This document shows positions 8,324-17,800 of a DNA stretch of 64,000 bases, one piece after another; the stretch's first letter is position 1; each line of letters opens with the position of its first letter. The notes under the pieces are model-generated. The model was not told where the DNA came from. It saw only the letters and a list, made by a program, of their open reading frames with translations, and ran no database searches. The translations under genes were made by a program, and so were the position numbers. This DNA is from Sinomonas cyclohexanicum (GTDB lineage Bacteria; Actinomycetota; Actinomycetes; Actinomycetales; Micrococcaceae). The stretch spans positions 3,410,001-3,474,000 of the forward strand of contig NZ_AP024525.1 of assembly GCF_020886775.1 (NCBI RefSeq). Direction: 5' to 3'.

Positions 8324-10401
8324 CGCAGGAACGCGGCGGCGACGCCGGCGTCGACGGGCACGTGCAGGCCCGTGGTGTGGGAGAGCTCGCTGCCGGTCAA
8401 GACCGCGGTGGCGTTGGCGACGTGCTCGGGCAGCACCTCGCGCTTGAGCAGGGTCCGCTGGGCGTAGAACTCACCGAGCTTCTCCTCCTCGACCCCGTAC
8501 ACCGCGGCGCGCTTGGCGCCCCAGCCTCCGGCGAAGATGCCCGAGCCGCGGACCACGCCGTCGGGATTGATGCCGTTGACGCGGATGCCGTGCTCGCCGA
8601 GCTCGGCCGCGAGGAGGCGCACCTGATGCGCCTGGTCGGCCTTGACGGCGGAGTACGCGATGTTGTTCGGGCCGGCGAAGACGGAGTTCTTCGAGGAGAT
8701 GTAGACGATGTCCCCGCCCATGCCCTGGGCGATCATGGCCTTCGCGGCGGCCTGGGAGACCAGGAAGGAGCCCTTGGCCATGACGTCGTGCTGGAGGTCC
8801 CAGTCCTTCTCGCTCGTCTCGAGCAGCGGCTTGGAGATGGACAGGCCCGCATTGTTGACCACGAGGTCGATCCCGCCGAACGCGAGGACCGTCGCGTCGA
8901 CCGCGGCCGCCACCTGGGCGGCGTCGGTGACGTCCGCGCGCACGCCGATCGCGACGTCGGTGGTCCCAAGCTCCGCCGCGGCGGCCTGGGCCTTCTCGAG
9001 GTCGAGGTCCGCGATGGCCACGCACGCCCCCTCGGCGGCGAGGCGGGTCGCGATGGCCTTGCCGATGCCCGACGCCGCTCCGGTCACCAGGGCGATCCGG
9101 GTCGCGTGGGACTTGGGCCGGGGCATGCGGGCGAGCTTGGCCTCCTCGAGCGCCCAGTACTCGATGCGGAACTTCTCCGACTCCTCGATCGGGGCGTAGG
9201 CGGAGACGGCCTCGGCGCCGCGCATGACGTTGATCGCGTTGAGGTAGAACTCGCCGGCCACGCGGGCGGTCTGCTTGTCCTTGCCGTAGGAGAACATGCC
9301 CACGCCCGGAACGAGCACGATGGCCGGATCGGCGCCGCGCATGGCCGGCGAGTCCGGCTCCGCGTGGCGGCGGTAGTAGGCCGCGTAGTCTTCCCGGTAG
9401 GCGGCGTGGAGCTCCTTGAGCCGGGCCACGCTGTCCTCGATCGAGGCCTGCGCGGGCAGGTCCAGAACCAGCGGGGCCACCTTGGTGCGCAGGAAGTGGT
9501 CCGGGCAGGACGTGCCCAGGGCCGCGAGACGGGGGTGCTCGGCCGCGGCCAGGAACTCGAGGACGCGCGGGTCGTCGTCGAAGTGGCCCACCTGGGGCCG
9601 GTCCGTCGAGGCCAGGCCGCGGATCACCGGGGCTAGGGCGGCGGCCTTGGCGCGGCGCACCTCGTCGGGCAGCGCCCCGTAGCCGTCCAGCGCGGGGCCG
9701 AACGGCTCGGGACGGCCGTTCTCAGCGATGTACTTCTCGGCCTCGGCGATGATCCACAGCGAGTTTGCCTCGGCCTCCTCGCTCGTGGCGCCCCACGCCG
9801 TGATGCCGTGGCCGCCGAGGATCGTCCCGATGGCCTCGGGGTTCGCGGCCTTGATCGCCGCGATGTCCAGGCCGAGCTGGAAACCGGGGCGCCGCCAGGG
9901 CACCCACACGACCTTGGTGCCGAAGACCTTCTCGGTGAGCGCGACGCCGTCGGCCGCGGTAGCGATCGCGATGCCCGCGTCCGGGTGGAGGTGGTCCACG
10001 TGGGCGGCGTCGACGAGGCCGTGCATCGCGGTGTCGATCGACGGCGCAGCGCCGCCCCTGCCGTGGAGGCAGTACTCGAAGGCGGCGACCATCTCGTCCT
10101 CGCGCTCCACGCCCGGGTACACGGTGGCGAGGGCCCGGAGGCGGTCCAGGCGCAACACGGCGAGGTTCCTCGCGGTCAGGGTCCCGAGGTCTCCCCCGGA
10201 GCCCTTGACCCACAGCAGCTCGACCGGCTCGCCGGTCACGGGGTCGGTCTCGGTGCCCTTGGCGGACGTGTTGCCGCCGGCGTAGTTGGTGGTGCGCTTG
10301 TCCGCGCCGAGGCGGTTGGAGCGGGCGATGAGTTGGGCAACTGCCCGATTCTGCCGCGGGTTCTGCGCCGGGCTCTGCGTCTCATTCATGGTGTGGTGCA
10401 T
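8320..10401 (-). CDS. rhaEW: Bifunctional rhamnulose-1-phosphate aldolase / L-lactaldehyde dehydrogenase
   Basis: Fusion protein of 693 aa. The N-terminal part (about 1-430) is a class II aldolase with zinc-site histidines in DHLHPDAG and GGHGITAWG; the C-terminal part is an SDR starting at T440 (TGAASGIGKAIA) with catalytic Y583/K587 (YSAVK). It cleaves L-rhamnulose-1-phosphate to dihydroxyacetone phosphate and L-lactaldehyde and oxidises the aldehyde to lactate, keeping the toxic intermediate in one polypeptide. ATG 10401 has GAGAGG only 2 nt upstream; the in-frame ATG at 10389 is an alternative. The gene lies 6 nt after the rhamnose isomerase stop. Confidence 0.92.
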   Translation of the reverse strand: MHHTMNETQSPAQNPRQNRAVAQLIARSNRLGADKRTTNYAGGNTSAKGTETDPVTGEPVELLWVKGSGGDLGTLTARNLAVLRLDRLRALATVYPGVEREDEMVAAFEYCLHGRGGAAPSIDTAMHGLVDAAHVDHLHPDAGIAIATAADGVALTEKVFGTKVVWVPWRRPGFQLGLDIAAIKAANPEAIGTILGGHGITAWGATSEEAEANSLWIIAEAEKYIAENGRPEPFGPALDGYGALPDEVRRAKAAALAPVIRGLASTDRPQVGHFDDDPRVLEFLAAAEHPRLAALGTSCPDHFLRTKVAPLVLDLPAQASIEDSVARLKELHAAYREDYAAYYRRHAEPDSPAMRGADPAIVLVPGVGMFSYGKDKQTARVAGEFYLNAINVMRGAEAVSAYAPIEESEKFRIEYWALEEAKLARMPRPKSHATRIALVTGAASGIGKAIATRLAAEGACVAIADLDLEKAQAAAAELGTTDVAIGVRADVTDAAQVAAAVDATVLAFGGIDLVVNNAGLSISKPLLETSEKDWDLQHDVMAKGSFLVSQAAAKAMIAQGMGGDIVYISSKNSVFAGPNNIAYSAVKADQAHQVRLLAAELGEHGIRVNGINPDGVVRGSGIFAGGWGAKRAAVYGVEEEKLGEFYAQRTLLKREVLPEHVANATAVLTGSELSHTTGLHVPVDAGVAAAFLR

Positions 10402-10407
10402 GTCCTC

Positions 10408-11580
10408 TCAGGCGCCCCAGCCGGCCTGGGTGCCGCCGACTCGGGTGTCGTTGATCAGCTTCTGGTAGCCGGAGGCGGCGTAGGCCGCCATCGGGTCGGC
10501 GGGCAGGCCGCGCTCCTCGCGCCGGGCCGCGAGGGCAGGGCGCACGTCGGTGTAGAACGCGTCCATGAAGACGGCATTCGCCGCGAGGACGTCGCGGCTG
10601 CGCTGGGCGTCCTCGAGGGCCGCGCGGTCCAGCAGGAGGGCGCGCATCGTCATCTCCTGGACGTTGAGCACCGAGCGGATCTGCCCCGGGATCTTCTCCT
10701 CGAGGTTGTGGCACTGGTCCAGCATGAGCGCCACGCCAGACCCGGGCTCGAGGCCGCCGCCGCGGACCACTTCGACCATGATCCGGAACAGCTGGAACGG
10801 GTCCGCCGCGCCCACGATCAGGTCGTCGTCGGCGTAGAAGCGTGAGTTGAAGTCGAACGAGCCGAGCTTCCCCAACCGCAGCAGCTGCGCGACGATGAAC
10901 TCGATGTTCGTCCCGGGGGCGTGGTGCCCGGTGTCCAGGCACACGAGCGCCCTGTCGCCCAGGGCGAGGGTCTGCGCGTAGGACGTGCCCCAGTCCGGCA
11001 CGTCCGTGTGGTAGAACGCGGGCTCGAAGAACTTGTACTCGAGCACGAGGCGCTGGTCGTCGCCGAGCCGGGCGTAGATCTCGGCGAGGGACTCCGCGAG
11101 TCGGTCCTGACGGCCGCGGATGTCGTCCTGGCCGGGGTAGTTCGTGCCGTCCGCGAGCCAGACCTTCAGGTCCCGCGAGCCGGTCTCGTCCATGATGTCG
11201 ATGCACTCGAGGTGGTGCTCGATCGCGCGGCGCCGGACCGCGCCGTCGGACGAGGTGAGGGAGCCGAACTTGTAGATGTCGTCCTGGAACGTGTTCGAGT
11301 TGATGGTCCCGAGGCTCACTCCGAGGCCCTCGGCATACTCGCGGAGCGCGGCGTAGTCATCGACCGTGTCCCATGGGATGTGCAGCGCGACGGACGGCGC
11401 CAGGCCCGTGAGCTCGTGCACCTTCGCGGCGTCCTGGATCTTCTCCTGGACCGTGCGGGGCGTGCCCGGCGTGCCGAAGACCTTGAAGCGGGTCCCGGAG
11501 TTGCCGTAGGCCCACGAGGGGACCTCGATCGCGAGGGCGTCGAGGCCTTCGGGGACGGTGGTGGGGGCGGTCATGGTCAT
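10408..11580 (-). CDS. rhaI: L-rhamnose isomerase (RhaI type)
   Basis: Xylose-isomerase-like TIM barrel, 390 aa, with metal-ligand segments EYKFFEPAFYHTD, CLDTGHHAPGTNIEFI and FDFNSRFYADDDLI, and KVWLADGTNYPGQDD in between, all typical of the RhaI group that isomerises L-rhamnose to L-rhamnulose. Start choice: ATG 11580 overlaps the mutarotase stop (ATGA), suggesting coupling; ATG 11574 two codons later has CAGGAG at better spacing (7 nt). The sequence is intact and full length for the family. It is the second gene of the operon after rhaM. Confidence 0.93.
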   Translation of the reverse strand: MTMTAPTTVPEGLDALAIEVPSWAYGNSGTRFKVFGTPGTPRTVQEKIQDAAKVHELTGLAPSVALHIPWDTVDDYAALREYAEGLGVSLGTINSNTFQDDIYKFGSLTSSDGAVRRRAIEHHLECIDIMDETGSRDLKVWLADGTNYPGQDDIRGRQDRLAESLAEIYARLGDDQRLVLEYKFFEPAFYHTDVPDWGTSYAQTLALGDRALVCLDTGHHAPGTNIEFIVAQLLRLGKLGSFDFNSRFYADDDLIVGAADPFQLFRIMVEVVRGGGLEPGSGVALMLDQCHNLEEKIPGQIRSVLNVQEMTMRALLLDRAALEDAQRSRDVLAANAVFMDAFYTDVRPALAARREERGLPADPMAAYAASGYQKLINDTRVGGTQAGWGA

Positions 11581-12002
11581 ACTCCTGCGGTGTGGGGGTC
11601 GGTGCCGGCGGCCGACGGCGCGTGGCCGGCCCGAATGTCGTCGCTGCGGGCTGCGGCGAGCTGGGACTCGAGGTTGAAGACCTCCTCGAGTGGGACGAAC
11701 GACTCGTCCGGAGGTGTGCCGAGGCCTTCGAAGAGGTCCGCCATCTCGGCCTGCCAACGGGCATTGACCTCATGGGCGGCCATGCGGGCCGTGGCCGCCT
11801 CGAGACTGTCCGTCTCGACGTAGCCGATGAGCAGCCCGTCCGGGCGGAGGAACAGCGAGTAGTTGTGCCAGCCGGCGGCCTCGAGGGCCCCGAGCATCTC
11901 GGGCCACACGGCGGCGTGGCGCCGCTTGTACTCCTCGATGCGGTCGGGCTGGATCCATTGCTGGAAGCAGATGCGCTGCCGCGGCGCTGCGGTCGGGGCC
12001 AT
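11577..12002 (-). CDS. rhaM: L-rhamnose mutarotase
   Basis: Small dimeric alpha-beta-barrel protein that interconverts alpha- and beta-L-rhamnopyranose. Hallmarks are EEYKRRHAAVWPEM (catalytic H29), HNYSLFLRPDGLLIGY, and ARWQAEMADLFE. The 141-aa protein is about 35 residues longer than classical RhaM (about 104 aa); the extra C-terminal tail after EVFNLESQ is Ala/Asp-rich and probably disordered. ATG 12002 has AAGGAG 5 nt upstream. It is the promoter-proximal gene of the rhamnose operon, directly downstream of the operator at 12032-12043. Confidence 0.92.
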   Translation of the reverse strand: MAPTAAPRQRICFQQWIQPDRIEEYKRRHAAVWPEMLGALEAAGWHNYSLFLRPDGLLIGYVETDSLEAATARMAAHEVNARWQAEMADLFEGLGTPPDESFVPLEEVFNLESQLAAARSDDIRAGHAPSAAGTDPHTAGV

Positions 12003-12031
12003 GGGCGCTCCTTCATGTCCTGTTCTCAAAA

Positions 12032-12043
12032 TGAATCGATTCA
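12032..12043. promoter_or_regulatory. LacI-type operator of the rhamnose operon
   Basis: TGAATCGATTCA is a perfect 12-bp palindrome with the central CG typical of LacI-family sites. It lies just downstream of the predicted start (about +6 to +17), where a bound repressor would block elongation or initiation. The LacI protein at 18324-19403 is one candidate, but that operon carries a different palindrome. Confidence 0.6.
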
Positions 12044-12055
12044 AACCCTGCACCG

Positions 12056-12085
12056 ATGGTAGGGGGTCGAATCGCGGCCGGTCAA
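12056..12085 (-). promoter_or_regulatory. Promoter of the rhaM-rhaI-rhaEW-rhaB operon
   Basis: Minus strand: -35 TTGACC (12085-12080), 18-nt spacer, -10 TACCAT (12061-12056). The predicted start is near 12049, so the palindromic operator is in the first 20 nt of the transcript. Confidence 0.6.
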
Positions 12086-12242
12086 TGGCCGCCCCACATG
12101 TCCCCGTGGCGGGCACCACGGCATCTCGGAGCCTTTGGCCCCTCCCGTACCGGTGGCGCGAAGATGAGAGTGGAGGGAACGCATCCCGCGCACAGCATCA
12201 ACGGCCAGAGCACTGGCCCAGACCGACCAGAGGACTCCTGCC

Positions 12243-12655
12243 GTGGACATGAAGGCCGCCATCCTGATCGCACTCCCCGCCTTGGCGATGGGCCTCGCCG
12301 GCTGTTCCGCCCAGGCCGGGGCTACGACCCCCGGCGCATCGACTCCAGCCGCGGAGTCCGTGCAGGCCCAGGCGGGATGGTCGCTGGCTCCCTCCACATC
12401 GAGGCGCCGACGGCGGGCCGGACCTACACCCTCGGCCAGCTCCTGACCGAGTGGGGTGTCCTCGACGGGACGGGCGGCGCGCCGGGAAGCGCCCGCTCGA
12501 GCGCCGCGGACTGGGCCGTCTACGTGAACGGGGCCAAGCAGCAGGGCAGCCCCCGCGACGTCGCCCTCAGTCCGCACGCCGAGATCGCCCTCGTCCACGG
12601 GCAGGAATCCGCTTCATCCATTCCGAGCACGTACGCCTTCCCGGCCGGGCTCTGA
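12243..12655 (+). pseudogene. Frameshifted and internally deleted small lipoprotein gene
   Basis: GTG 12243 (AGAGGA 8 nt upstream) opens a lipoprotein signal peptide, MDMKAAILIALPALAMG with lipobox LAGC, but the frame runs into low-complexity arginine codons and stops at 12446. From about 12380 another frame gives GSLHIEAPTAGRTYTLGQLL, then TEWGV, WAVYVNGAKQQGSP and HAEIALVHG, ending at 12655. That second part resembles the C-terminal half of small actinobacterial lipoproteins with an LGQFFTEWGV-type motif. The histidine-rich middle expected just before it seems missing. I read this as one decayed gene (deletion plus frameshift) rather than two genes; a sequencing error could explain the shift but not the missing middle. 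Confidence 0.5.
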
Positions 12656-12730
12656 GGCCGCGGGGCGCCACCGTCAGACCAGCCCCTGCACCCGAGACCT
12701 CTGGACGTCCGCCTCCTCCTCGTGCCAGAC

Positions 12731-12746
12731 TGGAAAACGCTTTCCA
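12731..12746. promoter_or_regulatory. LacI-type operator of the rhamnosidase operon
   Basis: TGGAAAACGCTTTCCA is a 16-bp palindrome with one mismatched pair and a central CG, a textbook LacI-family site. It lies 30 bp upstream of the ATG at 12777. The operon ends in a lacI gene, so local autoregulation is the simplest reading. I could not assign clear -35/-10 hexamers around it. Confidence 0.65.
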
Positions 12747-12776
12747 ACGTCTCTGACTCCGGCGCGAAGGATCTCC

Positions 12777-14873
12777 ATGAGCACGCATGCCTCCCATCCG
12801 GTGCGGTCCGAATCCGCCATAGTGCCCACGGGCACGAGACCCGCGCGCATCGCCCTCGTCGGCGCCCACGGCTTCGGCCTGGTCCACCTGCGGAACCTCT
12901 CGCGCCTGGCCCGCGAGGGCGCCGTCGTCCTCGAGGCGGTAGCCGACCCGATCGCACCGGAACCAGGCAGCGTGCCGGAGGGCACGCCGTCGTACGCCTC
13001 GCTCGACGAGCTGCTCGCCGCCCGCCCCGCCCCGGACGTCGCGATCATCGCGACGCCCATCCAGACGCATGGGCCGCTCGCCGCGGCCGCGCTCGGCGCG
13101 GGCGCCCACCTGTACCTCGAGAAGCCGCCGGTGCCCTCGCTCGAAGCGTTCCGGAAGCTCCTCTCCGACGCGGCGTCCCGCGAGGCCGCCGTCCAAGTGG
13201 GCTTCCAGAGCCTCGGCTCGCACGCGCTGCAGGCGATCGAGCGGCTGCTCGCCTCGGGCGAGATCGGCAGCCTCCGCGCGGTCGGCGCGATCGGCCTCTG
13301 GAGCCGCGACCGCGCCTACTACGCCCGCTCGCGATGGGCCGGGAAGCGGTCCATGGACGGCGTCGAGGTAGTCGACGGCGTCGTGACGAACCCGCTCGCG
13401 CACGCGGTCGCGACGGCCCTGCGCATCGCGGGCGCACGGGGTGAGGCGGACATAGCGGGCATCGAGGTGGACCTCTACCACGCGCACGCCATCGAGGCGG
13501 ACGACACCTCCGTGGTCCGCCTCACCACGACCGACGGCATCCCGGTCACGTGCGCGCTCACGGTGTGCGCCCCCGAACAGCTCGAGCCGTGGGTCACCGT
13601 GTACGGCACCGAGGGCGAGGTGCAGTTCTTCTACACCCAGGACCGTCTCGTGGTCCGCACCGAGTCGGGCGAGCGTGAGGAGCACTACGGCCGCACCGAC
13701 CTCACGGAGAACCTCCTCGACCACCTCCTGAACGGGACGCCGCTGCTGAGCTCCCTCGCGGACGCCGGAGCGTTCATGCGCGTCCTCGAGGCGATCCGCA
13801 CCGCGAGCGCGGTCCACCCGATCGCCCCCGAGCACGTCAACTGGGACGGTGGGGGCCCCTCGGCGAGGCCCGTTGTCCGTGGGATCGAGGCCGCGCTCGA
13901 GAGAGCCGTCAAGGCGCAGGCGACGTTCGCCGAGCTTGGCCTGCCCTGGGCTGTCCCGACCGAGCCTGCGGCCGTGCTCGCGCTCCCCGGGGGCGAGCCC
14001 GTGGCCGGGCTGCTCGACGGCGCCCGCCTCGCGCCGACCCTCTCTCCGCGCCCGTACCTGCACCCGGTCCGCACGCTCGCCGGGACAACGCTCACCGACC
14101 ATCTCCCCTTCGACCACCCGTGGCACCTGGGCCTCGGCTTGGCCCTCCAGGACGTGTCCGGTACCAACCTCTGGGGTGGCCGCACCTACACGCGCGAGGC
14201 CCGGCGGTACGTGTGGCGGCCGGACCACGGCCGCATGGCCGTCGAGGCCGCCGAGGAGTCGCCCGGCAGGCTCGCCCTGCGGCTGCGCTGGGACGCGCAC
14301 GACGGCGCCGCCCTCCTCACCGAGGAGTGCACCCTCGCCGCCGAGCGGGTTCCGGAGGACACCGCGCACGACGGCGCGTGGCGCCTCACGCTGCACACGC
14401 GCCTCACCGCGGCGCGGGACGTGAGCCTCGGCGGGCCCGGCTCCAACGGGAACACGGGCGGCGGGTACGGCGGGCTCTTCCTGCGCCTCGCGCCGTGCAC
14501 CGGGGCCACGGTGTTCACGCCGGGCGCCGAGGGCGAGGACGCCGTCCACGGCCACGCGGCCCCGTGGGTGGCGTGGAGCGCCCGGTTCGGCGATGGCGGC
14601 ACCGGTGACGGGCCCGGCGGCGAGAGTACTGAGGCCGGCGTCGTGATCGCGGCGGCACCCGAGGCCCCGGCGGACCCGTGGTTCGTGCGGCTCGCGGGGT
14701 ACCCGGGCATCGGCTCGGCGCTCGCGTGGGAGCGGGCGGTGGAGCTCGCGGCGGGCGGGACGCTCGAGCGGACGTTCCGGTTCTGGTTCGTCGACGGGCC
14801 CCTCGACGCGGCCCGCGCCGCCGCGCTCGTGGCGGGTCCCGGCGCCGTGGGCCCCGAGTCCGCGGGTGCCTGA
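12777..14873 (+). CDS. Gfo/Idh/MocA oxidoreductase fused to a DUF6807 (PmoA-like) domain
   Basis: Two-domain protein of 698 aa, ATG preceded by GAAGGA. Residues about 22-370 form a Gfo/Idh/MocA oxidoreductase: VGAHGFGLVHLRN for the dinucleotide, EKP at 115-117 and a C-terminal sandwich ending near HPIAPEHVNW. From about residue 425 (RPYLHPVRTLAG, then DHPWHLGLGLAL, GTNLWGGRTY) it matches the DUF6807 beta-sandwich family annotated as PmoA. It heads an operon with an alpha-L-rhamnosidase and a LacI regulator, so the likely substrate is a sugar or sugar acid from a rhamnoside. The role of the DUF6807 part, perhaps carbohydrate binding or epimerisation, is unknown. Confidence 0.85.
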   Translation: MSTHASHPVRSESAIVPTGTRPARIALVGAHGFGLVHLRNLSRLAREGAVVLEAVADPIAPEPGSVPEGTPSYASLDELLAARPAPDVAIIATPIQTHGPLAAAALGAGAHLYLEKPPVPSLEAFRKLLSDAASREAAVQVGFQSLGSHALQAIERLLASGEIGSLRAVGAIGLWSRDRAYYARSRWAGKRSMDGVEVVDGVVTNPLAHAVATALRIAGARGEADIAGIEVDLYHAHAIEADDTSVVRLTTTDGIPVTCALTVCAPEQLEPWVTVYGTEGEVQFFYTQDRLVVRTESGEREEHYGRTDLTENLLDHLLNGTPLLSSLADAGAFMRVLEAIRTASAVHPIAPEHVNWDGGGPSARPVVRGIEAALERAVKAQATFAELGLPWAVPTEPAAVLALPGGEPVAGLLDGARLAPTLSPRPYLHPVRTLAGTTLTDHLPFDHPWHLGLGLALQDVSGTNLWGGRTYTREARRYVWRPDHGRMAVEAAEESPGRLALRLRWDAHDGAALLTEECTLAAERVPEDTAHDGAWRLTLHTRLTAARDVSLGGPGSNGNTGGGYGGLFLRLAPCTGATVFTPGAEGEDAVHGHAAPWVAWSARFGDGGTGDGPGGESTEAGVVIAAAPEAPADPWFVRLAGYPGIGSALAWERAVELAAGGTLERTFRFWFVDGPLDAARAAALVAGPGAVGPESAGA

Positions 14874-14876
14874 ACG

Positions 14877-17800
14877 ATGACAGGCACCGACACCTCCGTC
14901 GCCCGGCGCGCGCGCGATGCCACCGGGGCCTCGGGCCTCCTGGTCCCGCTCCGGCTGCGGGTCGAGGGCGCCGAGGACTGTCTCAGCGCGGGCCCCACGC
15001 CGCGGCTGTCGTGGCACGCAGAGGTCCTCGCCGGGTCTGATGCGCCTGGCCGGGACCCGTCGAACGGCCCGGACCCGGACCCGCGCCTCATGCCGGTGGC
15101 CGCCGAGCCGCACGTGCGCGCCGAGGACGGCCGCACGCTCTGGGCCCCGGGGCCCGTCCCGCTGCCGTCCCACGCGACCACCCGCGTGGCTGTCCCCGCG
15201 GACGCCGCACTCCCCGCGGACACCGCATGCACGTGGAGCGTCAGGCTCCGCACGGCCGACGGCGCGTGGGGCCTCTGGAGCGACGAGCACTCCTTCGCCA
15301 CGGGGCCCGGCAGCGCGGACTGGACCGCCGGATGGATCACCCGTGCCCCGGGCGGCCGCGCGCCGCTGCGCCTCGAGCGCGGCGTCGGGGGCCGGCCGGA
15401 GCTGCGCTGGCACGGCACGCCGTTCCTGCCGGTGCCCTGCGTGGCGGCCCCGGTCGGCCCCGTAGTGCCAGCAGATCCGGGCGCGGACTTCACGCTTGAG
15501 GCCGAGCTGCGACCCGTGCTGGGCGCGTGCGGCATCGCGTTCCATAGCGCCGGACCGGGTACGGGCCTGCTGCTGGAACTCGGGCCGGGCGAGCGCCTCA
15601 CGCTCCGGCCGCTTCCCGCGTGGGACCAGCCGTGCGAGCCCCGGGACTGGGCCACCGCGCCCCTCGCCGAGGCAACGCTCCCGCCCGCCGCCCCCGGTGC
15701 GACCGATCGGCACCCCGACGGCCGCGTCCGCCCCGGCGAGACCCCGTGGCGGCGCCTCCGGGCCGAGGCCCGCAGGGGCAGAATCATCGTCGCGGTCGAC
15801 GGCGTCCCCCTCCTCAACGCCGCCCTCCCCCGGCCGCCCGTCGCCGGCGGGACGCGGTTCGCCCTCCACGCCGCGCCGAGGGCCGAGGGCGCGCTGCGCG
15901 CCCTGGGCATCGAGCGCGCGGGCACCGAGGCCTTCCGCTGGGCCGCCGACGGGCCCGCTGGGCTACCCGTCCCGTGGCCAGCCGAGACGCCGTTCCGCCA
16001 GCCGGACGAGTGGTCGCTCCTGCGCGCCGAGGTCCGCCTGGCCGGGCCGGTGCGCCGTGCGGTCCTGTACGCCGCTGCCCGGCATCAGGCGTGGGTGCAC
16101 GTGGGCGGGAGGGAGGTCCTCGCGCTGTGCTCGTTCGGGTACCCGGGGGAGGACTACTTCGACGCAGCGGACGTCACCGCTGCCGTCCGCGCCGCCACAG
16201 GCTCCCCTGCAAGCGCCGCCGCGGCCCCGGACGAGGCCCCCGCGCCGGACGAGGCTGCCGGGCCGGACCGGCCCAGGCTGGCCCTCGGCGCCCTGGTGCA
16301 CTGGTACGGGCCGGGCCAGGGCCGCGCCGCGGGGCATCCCGGCTTCCTCGCCGAACTGCGCGTCGAGTACGAGGACGGCAGCCGTGAGTCCTTCGGCACC
16401 GGCCCCGGCTGGCGCGCGTCCGAGGCGCCGTATGCCCAGGCCGGGTACCGCAACGACGAGGGCGACGCGGTCGAGCACGCCCTCGGGCCCCTCCCCGCGG
16501 GCTGGGGCGCGCCGGGGTTCGCCGAGGGACCCGGGTGGGGGCCCGCCGTCGTGCTCGGCGCCCACCCGCACGAGCACTTCCCTTCGCTGCACCCGCGCCG
16601 GGCGCACGTCACCGAGGAGCGGGTCTGGCCGGCGGCCCGGCTCGAGGCCGGGGACGGGACGCGCGTCGCCGACTTCGGCACCGTCCGCGCCCTGCGCCCG
16701 CGCGTCGACCTGCGCGGCGGATCCGAGACCACGCGGCTCCGCGCGGGCTACAGCCTGCGGCCCGACGGGCGGGTGGACGAGGCGAAGACCCCGAGCCAGA
16801 ACACGGACATGAGCTTCCTCGCCGGGCCCGGGTTCTCGGGCACCGTCGGCGAGCCGGCCGTGCCGTTCGACGCGCGCGTCCACCTCGGCTTCCGGTACCT
16901 CGAGATCGAGGCGCCCGAATCGCCAGGCGCGGTGGCCGCCGACGTGAGCGCCGCCGTTGTGCGCGCGGACCACCCGGCCTCGCCGGCCGCGGTCGAGACC
17001 TCCGATCCCGCGCTCAACCGTGTCCTCGCGCTCCTGCAGGACTCGGCGCTCCACGGCGTCCAGGAGCGGTTCATGGACACTCCGACGCGGGAGAAGGGCC
17101 AATTCCTCGCGGACGCGGTGAACATCTCCCTCACGACCATGGCGGCGTTCGGCGAACGCGAGTTCACCCGCCAGGCGCTGCGCGAATTCGTGTGGTCGGG
17201 GGCCCGGTACTGGGACACGCCCGGCGAGCGCGGCCGCGTCAACGCGGTCTACCCCAACGGGGACGGCAAGCGGGACATCCCAGACTTCTCGCTCATGCTG
17301 CCCGAGTGGGCGGAGGCGTACTGGCGGCACTCGGGCGACGACGCCTTCGCCGTCGAGCTCCTGCCCGCGCTCGAGGCCACATGCGGGTACGTTCTGCGGG
17401 CGATCCCCGCGGAAGGCCCGTGCGCAGGGCTCGTCACCGAGCTTCCCGGCGGCAGCGGACCGTACCTGCACGGGATCGTGGACTGGCCCGCGCCGAACCG
17501 CTTCGGCTACGACATGTCCGCCGCGGCGCGCACCGCCGTCAACGCGCAGGCGTACGCTGCGCTCGCCTCGACGGCGCGGCTCGCCCGAGCGCTCGGGCAA
17601 CGCACGACGGCGGCGCGGCTCGCCTCACGCGCCGGGGCCCTGGCCGCGGCGATGGAGGCGAGGCTGCGGGTGGACGGCGTCCTCGTGGACGGCCTGGCCG
17701 CGGACGGGACGCCGAGCCCCCACGCGTCCCAGCATGCGACCGCGATGCCGCTCGCCGTGGGCGCCACCGGCCCGGCACACCGCACCGCCGACGCCGCCCG

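Noticed and set aside
12567-15869. 1100-aa minus-strand frame opposite the rhamnosidase operon
   Set aside because: GC-driven open frame antisense to the Gfo/Idh-DUF6807 and GH78 genes, low-complexity composition.
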